From the NCBI RefSeq assembly GCF_011742165.1, contig NZ_JAAQTO010000041.1:1-41738 (forward strand): a stretch of DNA of 41,738 nucleotides, in the 5' to 3' direction. The stretch comes from Billgrantia bachuensis (GTDB taxonomy: Bacteria; Pseudomonadota; Gammaproteobacteria; Pseudomonadales; Halomonadaceae). The translations under genes were made by a program, and so were the position numbers. Of this stretch, positions 1-8,284 are shown in pieces. Position 1 is the first letter of the stretch. Every line of letters begins with the position of its first letter. Below the pieces are notes generated by a model. That model was given only the letters and a program-made list of their open reading frames with translations, made no database searches and was not told the DNA's origin.

Positions 1-383
1 AGGTAGCGCCCGCGCCCCTTGGCCAGGGCATAGTCGAAATCGAGGCCGCTGTGCGCCTTCAGGGTCGGCAGGTCCTGCAACAGTACCTGCTCCTGCAGAG
101 CGATGGTGGCCGTGGCAATCACCAACCGCTTGCCCTTGGCCTTGGCCACGGGCAGCGCCGCCAGCAGGTAGGCCAGGGTCTTGCCGGTACCGGTGCCGGC
201 CTCGAGCACACAGACGTGCTCGTCGGAGACCCGCCGGCCGGCGTCGTCGGCCTCGATGGCGCCCAGCGTGCGGGCGATCTCTGCGATCATCAGCCGCTGG
301 CCGTAGCGTGGCGTCAGCCCCTGGGCCTCCAGTACGCGGCGATAGGCGGCCTGTATCTCGCCCTTGACGGCCTCGTCGAGCAT
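1..383 (-). CDS. dinG: ATP-dependent DNA helicase DinG, N-terminal part (gene runs off the window)
   Basis: The 127 visible residues begin MLDEAVKGEIQAAYRRVLEA and contain a Walker A motif (AGTGTGKT), followed by an LVIATATIALQEQ segment. These are typical of the XPD/DinG-like superfamily 2 helicases, which unwind DNA with an iron-sulfur cluster inserted after the Walker A region. The cluster cysteines would lie beyond the window edge, so they cannot be checked. The ATG sits only 5 bases after the rhlB stop codon, so the gene is probably co-transcribed with rhlB. The assignment to DinG rather than the paralogue YoaA rests on recognising the N-terminal sequence pattern. Confidence 0.8.
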   Translation of the reverse strand, partial: MLDEAVKGEIQAAYRRVLEAQGLTPRYGQRLMIAEIARTLGAIEADDAGRRVSDEHVCVLEAGTGTGKTLAYLLAALPVAKAKGKRLVIATATIALQEQVLLQDLPTLKAHSGLDFDYALAKGRGRY

Positions 384-388
384 GAGCG

Positions 389-1663
389 TTACAGCAGCCC
401 CTCGGGCGGATGCACGCAGGGCAGCTTGTCCTGTATGTAGCGCTCGATTTCCGGCAACGAGAAGGCATCCTCTTCACCGACGAAGCTGATCGACACCCCG
501 GCAGCCCCGGCGCGGCCGGTACGGCCGATGCGGTGGACGTAGTCCTCCGGGTCCTCGGGCAGGGTGTAGTTGATCACGTGGCTGACATCCTCGATATGGA
601 TGCCGCGACCCGCCACGTCGGTGGCCACCAATACCTGCACCTCGCCCTCGCGGAAGCGCTCCAGCGTCTTGATGCGCTGGTTCTGCGGTACGTCGCCGGA
701 GAGCATGGCCACATTGATGTCGGCCTTCCTGAGCAGCCCCTCGAGCTTGCGCACCAGGTCGCGGCGGTTGCCGAATACCATCACCCGGTCGAAGTTCTCC
801 TGCTTGAGCAGGTTGACCAGCAGACGCGCCTTGTCATCATCGCCGACCATGTAGACGCGCTGATCGATGTTGGCCTTGTTGTCGACCGTGACTTCGATCT
901 CGACGTGGGCCGGCTCATGGGTCCACTGGCTTGCCAGGTTGAGAATGTCGTGGGAGAAGGTGGCCGAGAAAAGGAAAGTCTGGCGCTCCTCCTTTTTTGG
1001 CGTATGGCGAATGATGCGCTTGACGTCGGGAATGAAGCCCATCGACAACATGCGGTCGGCTTCGTCGAGCACCAGCACCTCGACCTGGGTAAGGTCGGCA
1101 TCGCGCTTCTCGTGGAAATCGAGCAATCGTCCCGGTGTAGCTACCAGGATATCGACCTTCTTGCCCAGTTGCTCACGCTGCTTCTGGTAATCCATGCCGC
1201 CGACGACGCTGGCCACGTTGAGATCGGTAAAGCGCGCCAGAGCCTTGGCGTCCTTCTCGATCTGCAGGGCCAGCTCACGGGTCGGGGCCACGATCAGCGC
1301 ACGCGGCGCACCGGGCTTCTGACCTTCAGGCGTCTCCTCCTCGAGGAAGTAGGCCATTATCGAGATCAGGAAGGCGGCGGTCTTGCCGGTCCCCGTCTGG
1401 GCCTTGCCGACCACGTCGCCACCCAGCAGGGTGTGGGTCAACGCCTCGGCCTGGATCGGCGTGCAGTACTCGAAACCCAGGGCATGGATGGCGCGCATCA
1501 GCGGCAGGGGTAAATCGAAGTCGTGAAAGCGCCACTTGCCCGCCACGGGTGGCACCTGAAACTGGCGCAGGTCCCAGCTCGACTGGCGGCGCCGAGGCTT
1601 GCGACGACGACGCTTGGGCTTGCGGTTCTCGGCCGGGGCTGTGGTCTGTTCCGACTCGCTCAT
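389..1663 (-). CDS. rhlB: DEAD-box ATP-dependent RNA helicase RhlB
   Basis: The 424-residue protein has the complete DEAD-box motif series: TPIQ (Q motif), AQTGTGKT (I), PTRELALQ (Ia), TPGR (Ib), DEAD (II), SAT (III), [10 protein letters not shown] (V) and HRIGRTGR (VI). A very basic Arg/Lys-rich stretch fills roughly residues 14-27. In enterobacteria RhlB unwinds structured RNA for the RNase E degradosome; that role is family knowledge and cannot be seen here. Length fits RhlB (about 420 residues). The C-terminus lacks the long basic tail of the E. coli protein. dinG follows directly, suggesting a two-gene transcription unit. RhlE is the main alternative, but the sequence around motifs Q and I reads as RhlB. 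Confidence 0.85.
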   Translation of the reverse strand: MSESEQTTAPAENRKPKRRRRKPRRRQSSWDLRQFQVPPVAGKWRFHDFDLPLPLMRAIHALGFEYCTPIQAEALTHTLLGGDVVGKAQTGTGKTAAFLISIMAYFLEEETPEGQKPGAPRALIVAPTRELALQIEKDAKALARFTDLNVASVVGGMDYQKQREQLGKKVDILVATPGRLLDFHEKRDADLTQVEVLVLDEADRMLSMGFIPDVKRIIRHTPKKEERQTFLFSATFSHDILNLASQWTHEPAHVEIEVTVDNKANIDQRVYMVGDDDKARLLVNLLKQENFDRVMVFGNRRDLVRKLEGLLRKADINVAMLSGDVPQNQRIKTLERFREGEVQVLVATDVAGRGIHIEDVSHVINYTLPEDPEDYVHRIGRTGRAGAAGVSISFVGEEDAFSLPEIERYIQDKLPCVHPPEGLL

Positions 1664-1890
1664 AGGCTATGTATCACGTCCGTAGCAATGGATGAAGGAA
1701 ACACTGCACGAATGCCTGCGAGACCGAATCGCTGCATTGCGCTTCAACTCGCTCGTCGATTCGTTCAGCGTTTCCTGAACTTCGTACAGCCGCATATTGT
1801 ACCAGCCTATGGCGCCGAGGGCGCGCCTCTTGCATTGGACTGGTAGAATGGCGCTTTGCTGCCATTCGACATCCCATGGAGCCAGGCCTG

Positions 1891-2139
1891 ATGACACGCC
1901 GCAAGAAGACACGCTCGCTGGCCGACAAGGTGACCATCCGCACCGGCAAGCGCAAGGACTACAAGAAGTGGCGCCATGAGAATCCCGACCAGGTGGTCTC
2001 ATCGCGCCGCTTTACCCAGAAGAAACGCCAGCAGCGCAAGCTGCAGGCAGAGCGCAAGCTGGCCCGTCAGGAACAGGGCGAAAGCATCGCCATTCACCCT
2101 GAACGCAATGACACGTCTACCGAGGAGCGCAACGAGTGA
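1891..2139 (+). CDS. small basic protein of unknown function, coupled to xthA
   Basis: The product is 82 residues starting [14 protein letters not shown], rich in Lys and Arg, with a Glu-rich tail; it looks largely helical and has no membrane segment. An in-frame ATG exists at 1876, but the one at 1891 is preferred because GGAG lies about 9 bases upstream of it. Its TGA stop overlaps the GTG start of xthA (sequence GTGA), which argues that it is a real translated gene coupled to the exonuclease gene. The charge suggests nucleic-acid or ribosome contact, but that is inference; I do not recognise the family. Confidence 0.6.
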   Translation: MTRRKKTRSLADKVTIRTGKRKDYKKWRHENPDQVVSSRRFTQKKRQQRKLQAERKLARQEQGESIAIHPERNDTSTEERNE

Positions 2140-2969
2140 TACGTTTGGTCTCGTTCAATATCAACGGGCTGCGCGCCCGCATGCATCAGCTCGAGGCATT
2201 GATCGCCACCCACCAGCCACTGGTGATCGGCCTGCAAGAGACCAAGGTTCACGACGACGAGTTTCCTCGCGAAGCGGTCGAGGCCATGGGCTATCACGTC
2301 CATTACCACGGCCAGAAGGGACACTACGGCGTCGCCCTGATGTGCCACAAGGCGCTATGCCCCAGTGGACCGGAAGAGGTCTTCTTCGGTTTTCCGAGCG
2401 ACGGCGAGGAGTCCCAGCGGCGACTGATCGGCGTGAGGCTGCGCACCGCCGACGGCGAAACGTTGACCGTATGGAACGGCTACTTTCCCCAGGGCGAGAA
2501 CGTCGACCACCCCACCAAGTTCCCCAACAAGCGTGAGTTCTACGCTCAGTTGATCCAGCTGTTGCGCGAACGGCACCGCCCCGACGAGCGGCTGGTAGTG
2601 ATGGGGGATTTCAACATCTCCCCCGAGGACATCGACATCGGTATCGGCGATGCCAGCCGCAAGCGCTGGCTGCGCGAGGGCAAGACCAGCTTCCAGCCCA
2701 TTGAGAGGGAGTGGCTCGGCACACTCAAGGCGTGGGGCCTCAGCGACAGCTATCGGGTGCGCTATCCCGAGGTGGACGACCGTTTCAGTTGGTTCGACTA
2801 TCGCTCCCGCGGTTTCGAACGCGAGCCCAGGCGCGGCCTGCGCATCGACTACATTCTGGTCACGCCACCGCTGGCCGAGCGCGTTCGCAATGCCGGCATC
2901 GACTACGATCTGCGCGGCATGGAGCGCCCTTCGGACCATGCTCCGGTATGGACTGACTTCGAGGTCTAG
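2136..2969 (+). CDS. xthA: exodeoxyribonuclease III
   Basis: The 277-residue protein matches the Mg-dependent exonuclease III / AP endonuclease family across its full length. The start ([11 protein letters not shown]) and the metal-binding QETK (Glu35) are present, as are [23 protein letters not shown], the [13 protein letters not shown] segment and the C-terminal SDHAPVW with the catalytic Asp-His pair. It repairs abasic sites and removes 3'-blocking groups from DNA. Translation starts at a GTG overlapping the stop of the upstream small gene, with GAGGAG a few bases upstream. A slightly longer insert than in E. coli (268 residues) follows the [12 protein letters not shown] segment. Confidence 0.93.
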   Translation: MIRLVSFNINGLRARMHQLEALIATHQPLVIGLQETKVHDDEFPREAVEAMGYHVHYHGQKGHYGVALMCHKALCPSGPEEVFFGFPSDGEESQRRLIGVRLRTADGETLTVWNGYFPQGENVDHPTKFPNKREFYAQLIQLLRERHRPDERLVVMGDFNISPEDIDIGIGDASRKRWLREGKTSFQPIEREWLGTLKAWGLSDSYRVRYPEVDDRFSWFDYRSRGFEREPRRGLRIDYILVTPPLAERVRNAGIDYDLRGMERPSDHAPVWTDFEV

Positions 2970-2981
2970 AATCTCATGCCC

Positions 2982-3015
2982 CGGCCCGCTGGGACACTCC
3001 CTCCCTAGCGGGCCG
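2982..3015. terminator. possible hairpin between convergent xthA and TPR genes
   Basis: CGGCCCGCT (2982-2990) pairs perfectly with AGCGGGCCG (3007-3015) across a 16-base loop. It sits between the two convergent stop codons and overlaps the TAG of the TPR gene. No T-run follows on the plus strand, so an intrinsic terminator role is uncertain. Confidence 0.35.
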
Positions 3016-4084
3016 AGAGCCAGCCCGGGTCTACGTCTTCCCCGTGATCTTGCGCCTGCTTCATGGCCTCCCGGGCCAGCTCGAGCCGCCCCCAGGCGTG
3101 CGCCAGCAAGCCCAGGCGCTGCCAGTCCTTGCCGCTATCGCTGCGCTCGGCGACTGCGCGCCAAGCCTCCAGCGCCCGCTCGCGGTCGCGGGCCTCTTCC
3201 CAGGCACGGGCCAGCAGGCGGCGGTTGGCCAGGGAGTCGGGCAGCGTCTCGTCGGCTAGCGCCGCTTCCAGGTACTCAGCCGCCCGGGCCGGGGTGCCGG
3301 CGGCCAAGTGAAGTTCGATTCTTTGGCGCAGGTCGTCCTCGCCAGCCAGCACACCCAGTTGCCATCCGGCCTCCCAGATCGCCGCCGCCCTTCCCGTCTC
3401 ACCCAGTCCATGAGCCAGCGCCGCGGCATGCCGCCACGCCTCGGGCTCAGACTGTTCGTTCAGTGCGGCTTCCAAGCTTGCCAGCGCCTCCTTGCCACGC
3501 CCGGCTCGCTGGAATACGGCTGTAGCCAGCGCCTGCCGGCGTTCGCTCGGGTCCGGGTCGTCGGCCAGGGCACGCTCGACCCAGCCTGCGGCTTCGTCCC
3601 AGCGCTCCAGCTCGGCCAAGGCGCGGGCCATGCGCCAACGGTCGTCCACGCTGCCTTCATGCCGCTCATGCCACTCGAGCAGCAGCCCCACCGCCTGTTC
3701 GGTCTGCCCTGACGCCAGACGCAGCCTTGCCTCTTCGTGCAGCCAGCGATCGCGCTGGGATTGCGGCGCCTCCTGGATCCGGCGAGCCTGGCGCAACTGC
3801 TCCGCAGCGACTTCGTGGCGCCCCGCACCGGCTTCGCCACCGGCCGCCAACTGACGATAGAGCGCGCTGGCCCAACGATCAGCGGCATTGCCCCCTTCGA
3901 AGCGGCGTGCCTGTTCGCGGGCACGCTCGCTCACGCTGTCGTGCTCGCCCTGCTGCAGCTCGTGCTGGAGCCGCTCGAGGTCGGCGATGATGTCGCCGGA
4001 CAGCGCCGGTGTGTCGGCCAGCACCGGGGCGACCAGCAGCCATCCGACACAGCCCAATAGGCAGATCACGATACGAACCGTCAT
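3005..4084 (-). CDS. periplasmic TPR protein, last gene of the TonB2-type operon
   Basis: A 359-residue protein with an N-terminal signal peptide (hydrophobic IVICLLGCVGWLLVAPVLA, probable cleavage before DTPAL) followed by an all-helical body. The body carries repeated Trp/Ala/Leu-rich TPR-like units, for example around WRMARALAELERWDEAAGWV. The same gene position, directly after tonB2, is occupied by a TPR protein in Vibrio TonB2 operons (VC1543 in V. cholerae, from memory). Its ATG is 4 bases past the tonB stop, with GAGGTGA inside the end of tonB as ribosome binding site. The function is not settled in the family; a periplasmic scaffold for the TonB complex is the likely role. Confidence 0.75.
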   Translation of the reverse strand: MTVRIVICLLGCVGWLLVAPVLADTPALSGDIIADLERLQHELQQGEHDSVSERAREQARRFEGGNAADRWASALYRQLAAGGEAGAGRHEVAAEQLRQARRIQEAPQSQRDRWLHEEARLRLASGQTEQAVGLLLEWHERHEGSVDDRWRMARALAELERWDEAAGWVERALADDPDPSERRQALATAVFQRAGRGKEALASLEAALNEQSEPEAWRHAAALAHGLGETGRAAAIWEAGWQLGVLAGEDDLRQRIELHLAAGTPARAAEYLEAALADETLPDSLANRRLLARAWEEARDRERALEAWRAVAERSDSGKDWQRLGLLAHAWGRLELAREAMKQAQDHGEDVDPGWLSAR

Positions 4085-4088
4085 ACCA

Positions 4089-4844
4089 TCACCTCAACTG
4101 GAACTCGAGGCGCTGGCGAGCGCGGCGCACCCCATTGGCCGGCTCGAACTGCCAGCGCGCCACGGCCTGTTCGGCGGCCGAGTCGAAGACGTTGCGCGGC
4201 TGCGATTCGACGACGCGGATCGACGAGCGATCGACGCTGCCGTCGGGGCGAATCAGGAACTGCAGCTCGACGTGTCCCTCGAGACCGCGACGCTGCGCGC
4301 GAGAGGGGTACTCCGGAGGCACTCGGCTGGTCGGGGCGATCTGCCCCACATCCACCGGTCCCTGCTCGGCGGGAGCGGCCTGTTCGGTTACCGGCTCCGA
4401 CGCGGCGCTCGGCGCCGCCGGTGACGGGCTCGGCTCGGGCATCGGTTCCGCGGCCGGCTCGGGTTCAGGCTGAGGCTCTGGAGCAGGCTCGGGAGGTGGC
4501 TCAGGCTGCGCTTCGCTCAGCTCGGGCAGGCTGGTATCGAGCGCAGGCGTTTCCACCGGCTCGGGCGGCAGCTCCGGCTCGGGCATGGCGATGCTGCTTT
4601 CCAGCGGGGGCAACGGCTCCGGCCGTGGCGGTGGCGCCGCCTCAGCCTGCGGTGGCGGTGGCTCGGCGCTGGGCTCCGCCACCTCTTCCTCCACGACGTC
4701 GGGCGCCTCGACCATGCTCATCGTCATGCTGACGTCCTGCACGTCGAACTCCTCCTCTGGCGGCGTGACCAGCAGCCCCAGCAGCCAGAACAGCAGCAGC
4801 GCCAGGGCCACGCCACCCAGCGAGGAAAACGGAATGCGTGTCAC
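4089..4844 (-). CDS. tonB: TonB energy transducer
   Basis: The product is 251 residues: a single N-terminal membrane anchor (residues about 8-25, GGVALALLLFWLLGLLV), a long Pro/Glu-rich periplasmic spacer (about residues 45-160) and a classic TonB C-terminal domain. The last contains YPSRAQRRGLEGHVELQF and ends AVARWQFEP...LEFQLR. It transmits proton-motive force from the ExbB/ExbD-type motor to outer-membrane receptors. I chose the GTG at 4844, whose GTGA overlaps the exbD stop, over upstream in-frame starts, which would add about 63 low-complexity residues inside exbD and displace the membrane anchor from the N-terminus. Confidence 0.9.
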   Translation of the reverse strand: MTRIPFSSLGGVALALLLFWLLGLLVTPPEEEFDVQDVSMTMSMVEAPDVVEEEVAEPSAEPPPPQAEAAPPPRPEPLPPLESSIAMPEPELPPEPVETPALDTSLPELSEAQPEPPPEPAPEPQPEPEPAAEPMPEPSPSPAAPSAASEPVTEQAAPAEQGPVDVGQIAPTSRVPPEYPSRAQRRGLEGHVELQFLIRPDGSVDRSSIRVVESQPRNVFDSAAEQAVARWQFEPANGVRRARQRLEFQLR

Positions 4845-5248
4845 GGCCGGCTCCGGCTGGCGGCTACCGCCACCTGCTCCACACCGGCCTCGCGGATGCG
4901 ATCCATGACTTCGATCAACAAACCCGTCGTGGACTCGCGGTCGGCCTGGATCACTACCGAGCCGTCGTCGCTCACCAGCCCGGCCACCTCGCCACCGACA
5001 CGATGCAGATCCACCGCGCGGCCATCGACCCATACCGCCCCTTCGGGCGTGATGGCGACCATCACCTGGGCATCGGGCCGCGGCGAAGCGGCGCTCGACT
5101 CGGGGCGCTCGATCTCCACCCCGCTCTCCTTGATGAAGCTGGTGGTGACGATGAAGAAGATCAGCATGATGAAGACGACGTCCAGCATCGGGGTCAGGTT
5201 GACTTCGCTGGCTTCGCCATCGTCGGCGCCAAGGCGGCGTCTACGCAT
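4841..5248 (-). CDS. exbD: ExbD/TolR-family proton channel subunit
   Basis: This 135-residue protein has the ExbD layout: a short basic cytoplasmic N-terminus, one membrane helix (about residues 20-42, TPMLDVVFIMLIFFIVTTSF) carrying the conserved proton-carrying Asp (Asp23), and a periplasmic domain. It starts 8 bases inside the end of the preceding exbB with a strong ribosome binding site (GGAGGATAACG before the ATG). Its stop overlaps the tonB start. It energises TonB together with the ExbB-type subunit. Confidence 0.92.
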   Translation of the reverse strand: MRRRRLGADDGEASEVNLTPMLDVVFIMLIFFIVTTSFIKESGVEIERPESSAASPRPDAQVMVAITPEGAVWVDGRAVDLHRVGGEVAGLVSDDGSVVIQADRESTTGLLIEVMDRIREAGVEQVAVAASRSRP

Positions 5249-5777
5249 CGTTATCCTCCACGGCGCGGGCCAGGCGGTCGTGCAACCGCTGATCCTCGCG
5301 TCGAATGATGTGCTCGAGACGGCTGGTGAAAAGCAGCCCTACCACCGCCACTGCCATACCCGTCAGGGTGGGCAGGGTGGCACGCGCCACGCCATCGGCC
5401 ATGGCTCTAGCCTGGCTGGTGTCGGTCATGGCCAGGCTGTCGAAGACGGCGATCATGCCCGTCACGGTACCCAGCAGGCCCAGCAGCGGGCACAGCGCCA
5501 CCAACAGCCGAAGCCACGGCAGCGGACGGCGCAAGCGCCCGATCAGCTCCCGCGCCCAGGCTTCACGCAGCGTCAGCGCACTCCAGCTCAGGTGGTCCTG
5601 GCGCGCCGCCCAGCGATCTATCAGAACGCGCCTGGCCCGGCGATAGGTGATGCGGAAGTACCACACCCGCTCCAGCGCCAGGCTGAACAGCAGCATCGCC
5701 ACCAGGGCGATCACTACCAGAACCGCCCCCCCCGCCTCGACCAGGCGTTCGAGCGGTTCAAGCCAGAGCGGGATCAC
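5241..5777 (-). CDS. exbB: ExbB/TolQ-family proton channel subunit (small, ExbB2 type)
   Basis: The 178-residue product has three membrane helices: one near the N-terminus (AGGAVLVVIALVAMLLFSLA) and two in the MotA/TolQ/ExbB core, including LLGLLGTVTGMI and LPTLTGMAVAVVGLLF. I prefer the GTG at 5777 because GGGAG lies 8 bases upstream. An ATG at 5810 would add 11 residues and lengthen the overlap with ttpC to 53 bases. The gene partners exbD and tonB downstream. A second, larger ExbB-like gene lies immediately upstream, as in the Vibrio TonB2 operon. Confidence 0.88.
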   Translation of the reverse strand: MIPLWLEPLERLVEAGGAVLVVIALVAMLLFSLALERVWYFRITYRRARRVLIDRWAARQDHLSWSALTLREAWARELIGRLRRPLPWLRLLVALCPLLGLLGTVTGMIAVFDSLAMTDTSQARAMADGVARATLPTLTGMAVAVVGLLFTSRLEHIIRREDQRLHDRLARAVEDNDA

Positions 5778-7140
5778 GGCGCGCGCTCCCGGTAACGCTA
5801 TCGGGCCCATGCGGACGCTGCTCGAGCTGCTCGGCCAGCGCCGCGCTCGCCTGCCCCTCGACCAGGCCCGCCAATTGTCTGCTGCGGCCCGCCAAAGCGG
5901 TATGAGCGAATAGCAGCGGCACGGCGGTGATCAGGCCCAGCACGGTGGTCACCAACGCCTGGCTGATACCGCCGGCCATCAACTGCGGATCGCCGGTTCC
6001 GAATACGGTGATCGCCTGGAAGGTCACGATCATTCCGGTCACGGTGCCCAGCAGCCCCAGCAGCGGCGCCACGGCAGCCAGCAGCTTGACCATCGGCTGG
6101 CCGCGCTCGAGGCGCGGCAGTTCGGCAAGCACGGCTTCATCGAGGCGGGCCTCCAACGCTTCCGGCACGGGGTCGTCCTGCAGCGCACGGAAGCGCTGCA
6201 GGACGCGGCCGAGCGGGTTGTCTTCACGCAGCGTACCGAGATCGCGCAGCTGGCGGCGCATGGCCAGGCTCACTTTCAATAGGTAGGCATACTGCAGCAG
6301 CGCCACCAGCAGGCCGATGACGCCCAGCCCGACCACCACGTAGCCCACGGCCCCGCCTTGATGGAAGCGCTCGAGCAGGCTGGGGCGCTGGGCCAGGGCC
6401 GCCATCACCTCGCCCCGGGTCGGGTCCAGCGAAAGCTCGCGCGATTCGCCGGCATGAAAAGCCGCCAGACTGCCGGTCACTTCAGGCGGAGTGCGCTCGA
6501 CCACCGACAGCGCCTCGCCGTCGACACCACGCTGCAGCAGGTGACTATCAGTAAAAGCGGCGAAGTCACCCAGGCGCACGACTTCACGGGGCAGGATTTC
6601 ACCGCTGGCATCCGCTACCGGCGCCTCGAAACGGACCACGCGACCGGTGTCGACAGTCAGCACGATCAGGCTGTCGGCAAATGCCTCCAGTTGTTCGAGC
6701 TCGAGTACCTCGGCGTCGTCGAGGCGCGGCGGAAGCTCGGCACCGCCAAGGACCAGCCAGCTGTCAGCCAGACTGTCGCGCAGTTCGCCGCTGTGCCGCT
6801 TCAGCGAAGCCAGGATCGCCTCGAGATCGTCGCCTTGTTCATCCTGGCGCGTTTCGAGCGCTTCGGCTCGCTCGGCCTGATCGCGCGCCCTCTCCTGTAA
6901 TTCTGCGTTACGCGCTTCGGCCTCGGCATGCGAGGCGCGCGCCTCCTCCAGCGCTGCCTCGAGCGCCTCGCGATCCTCGACCAGCTCGGCCAAACGCGCG
7001 CGGTCGCGGCTCTCGGCAGCTTCGCGTTCGGCACGCAGGCTCTCGAGCGGGTCCGACTGGGCGGGTGACTGAGCCTGAGCCAGACCAACGCTAAGCCAGA
7101 GCGCGGCCAGCAAACCCACAGCAAAACGTGTCGCCTTCAT
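5758..7140 (-). CDS. ttpC: TtpC-type large ExbB-like protein (signal peptide, coiled coil, MotA/TolQ/ExbB domain)
   Basis: The 460-residue protein has an N-terminal signal peptide (FAVGLLAALWLSVGLAQA), a long Glu/Arg/Ala-rich coiled coil (about residues 30-120), a periplasmic mixed region, and a C-terminal three-helix MotA/TolQ/ExbB channel domain. That domain includes the LLGLLGTVTGMI motif (about residue 355 onward). In Vibrio, TtpC is an extra protein required for the TonB2 complex to work; that is family knowledge. Its ATG overlaps the stop of the DUF3450 gene (ATGA), and its own end overlaps exbB by about 20 bases. Confidence 0.85.
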   Translation of the reverse strand: MKATRFAVGLLAALWLSVGLAQAQSPAQSDPLESLRAEREAAESRDRARLAELVEDREALEAALEEARASHAEAEARNAELQERARDQAERAEALETRQDEQGDDLEAILASLKRHSGELRDSLADSWLVLGGAELPPRLDDAEVLELEQLEAFADSLIVLTVDTGRVVRFEAPVADASGEILPREVVRLGDFAAFTDSHLLQRGVDGEALSVVERTPPEVTGSLAAFHAGESRELSLDPTRGEVMAALAQRPSLLERFHQGGAVGYVVVGLGVIGLLVALLQYAYLLKVSLAMRRQLRDLGTLREDNPLGRVLQRFRALQDDPVPEALEARLDEAVLAELPRLERGQPMVKLLAAVAPLLGLLGTVTGMIVTFQAITVFGTGDPQLMAGGISQALVTTVLGLITAVPLLFAHTALAGRSRQLAGLVEGQASAALAEQLEQRPHGPDSVTGSARRDPALA

Positions 7141-7904
7141 GTGTCGTCCTCCGCTGACTCGAGTGGCTGCGATAGCGGCACGCTGAGCAGTTCCGGTGCA
7201 CGGCGATCACGCGCAATGCGCAATCCGTTACGCACATCGCGTCGCTGGGCCTCGTCCAGCGCGGCCCAGCTACCCGCATCGGCCTGCCACACGCGTCCGG
7301 CGCGGCCGTCCGGAGTGAGGTAGTAGAAGCCCACCCGGCCCAGACGCAGGTAATCCACCTCGCGGCGCGACTCTCCGTCGCCGAGATAGCCGCGCCAGGC
7401 ATCGACTTCGCGCCCGTACTCCAGTTCGGCGCGCCAGGCCTCGACGATTCGCTCCCAACGCTCGGCGGAGGACAATTCGCCGGCCTGGGAGCGCAGGCTG
7501 GCTACTCGTGCCAGACGCTCCTCACGCAGGAAAGGCATGTCGTTCTCGACCCACTGCTCGAGCCGCTCGATCATCCGCTCCTGTAGCCCCGGCAGGGCAT
7601 CGCGCGTCTCTTCCAAGGTATCCAGGGCCTGCTCACGGCGGCTCAGGGTGTCCGCCTGCCGCTCGATTCGCGGGGCGAGTTCGGTGTTCTCCCGGACCAG
7701 GCGCCGTTCGGCGCGCTCCAGCTCGCGCAACTCCTCGAGCATGGCACGCATCTCGTCGTCGGCTGCATCGATGCGCGACTGCAGCTCGGCCTGGCTGTGC
7801 TGAGCCTGCCTGGCTTCATTGCGGACTTCGGGGTCGGCAAGGGCCACGGAAACAAAGCCCAGCCAGAGCAGGCTCACGAGGCAGGGGTGGCGAAACGATC
7901 TCAC
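7137..7904 (-). CDS. DUF3450 periplasmic coiled-coil protein, first gene of the TonB2-type operon
   Basis: A 255-residue protein with a signal peptide (LVSLLWLGFVSVALA, probable cleavage before DPEVR), a long helical coiled coil (about residues 30-120) and a C-terminal domain with RLGRVGFYYLTPDGRAGRVW, typical of DUF3450. Translation starts at a GTG with GGGAG 7 bases upstream. It heads the operon and is preceded by a strong Fur-like site. DUF3450 genes accompany TtpC-type TonB operons; their exact role is unknown, but a periplasmic contact with TtpC is plausible from the paired coiled coils. Confidence 0.85.
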   Translation of the reverse strand: MRSFRHPCLVSLLWLGFVSVALADPEVRNEARQAQHSQAELQSRIDAADDEMRAMLEELRELERAERRLVRENTELAPRIERQADTLSRREQALDTLEETRDALPGLQERMIERLEQWVENDMPFLREERLARVASLRSQAGELSSAERWERIVEAWRAELEYGREVDAWRGYLGDGESRREVDYLRLGRVGFYYLTPDGRAGRVWQADAGSWAALDEAQRRDVRNGLRIARDRRAPELLSVPLSQPLESAEDDT

Positions 7905-8284
7905 TGGCTAACTCCCGAGACGTGAATGGCGAACGGTCGCCTTGGGTTGGGCGGCGTCAGATGATGCCACTAATGATAATTGTTATCAATACACCAAGCC
8001 ACGCCTCAACGACCCCAATTCGTCTGACTGAGCTCCCCAGATGCCCGTGATCGGACCGGAATTGCGTAAAGAAATGTACGCTTTTCTTCCCAAGCGAAAC
8101 GAAGCGGAACGTTATATTTATACCGTCCTGTCCGTTAGAACGATGCCAGGGACGACAGTGGGCGAATGACTGCCCGGCCAAGCGAGCGCAATCCCTTGCA
8201 CTCGCAGGTGCTTGTCTTCTACCGCAGCCGACACTCTACCCGCCCCCGGCGGCCTGCTTCATTCCTAGCAATGGCGGTAGCTTC
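7905..8284. promoter_or_regulatory. divergent intergenic region between the TonB2 operon and the RTX/CBM2 gene
   Basis: This 380-base gap holds one strong Fur-like palindrome (listed separately) nearer the TonB operon. An AT-rich patch around 8111-8128 (TTATATTTATACC) could contain a -10 element for the rightward gene. I see no convincing -35 partner, no terminator and no credible small gene. The rightward gene would have a long leader if transcription starts at the AT-rich patch. Confidence 0.4.
7974..7988. promoter_or_regulatory. Fur box upstream of the TonB2 operon
   Basis: TGATAATTGTTATCA matches the 7-1-7 Fur consensus TGATAATCATTATCA at 13 of 15 positions and is a near-perfect inverted repeat. 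It lies 70 bases before the DUF3450 start. Fur with ferrous iron would repress the operon; this is the best Fur site in the window. Confidence 0.8.

Noticed and set aside
410..1513. Plus-strand open frame (367 codons) opposite rhlB
   Set aside because: Mirror frame of a fully motif-supported DEAD-box gene.
1830..1849. TTGCAT and TAGAAT as a promoter for the small gene and xthA
   Set aside because: The two elements are only 8 bases apart, far from the 16-18 needed.
4420..4640. Repeated GGCTC-rich DNA as a possible tandem repeat or CRISPR-like element
   Set aside because: It encodes the Pro/Glu-rich spacer of TonB; the repetition follows from the protein sequence. No CRISPR array was seen anywhere in the window.
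4089..5033. Longer TonB reading frame beginning inside exbD
   Set aside because: The extra 63 residues are Gly/Arg-rich out-of-frame exbD sequence. The GTG at 4844 gives a normal TonB N-terminus and a 4-base overlap.
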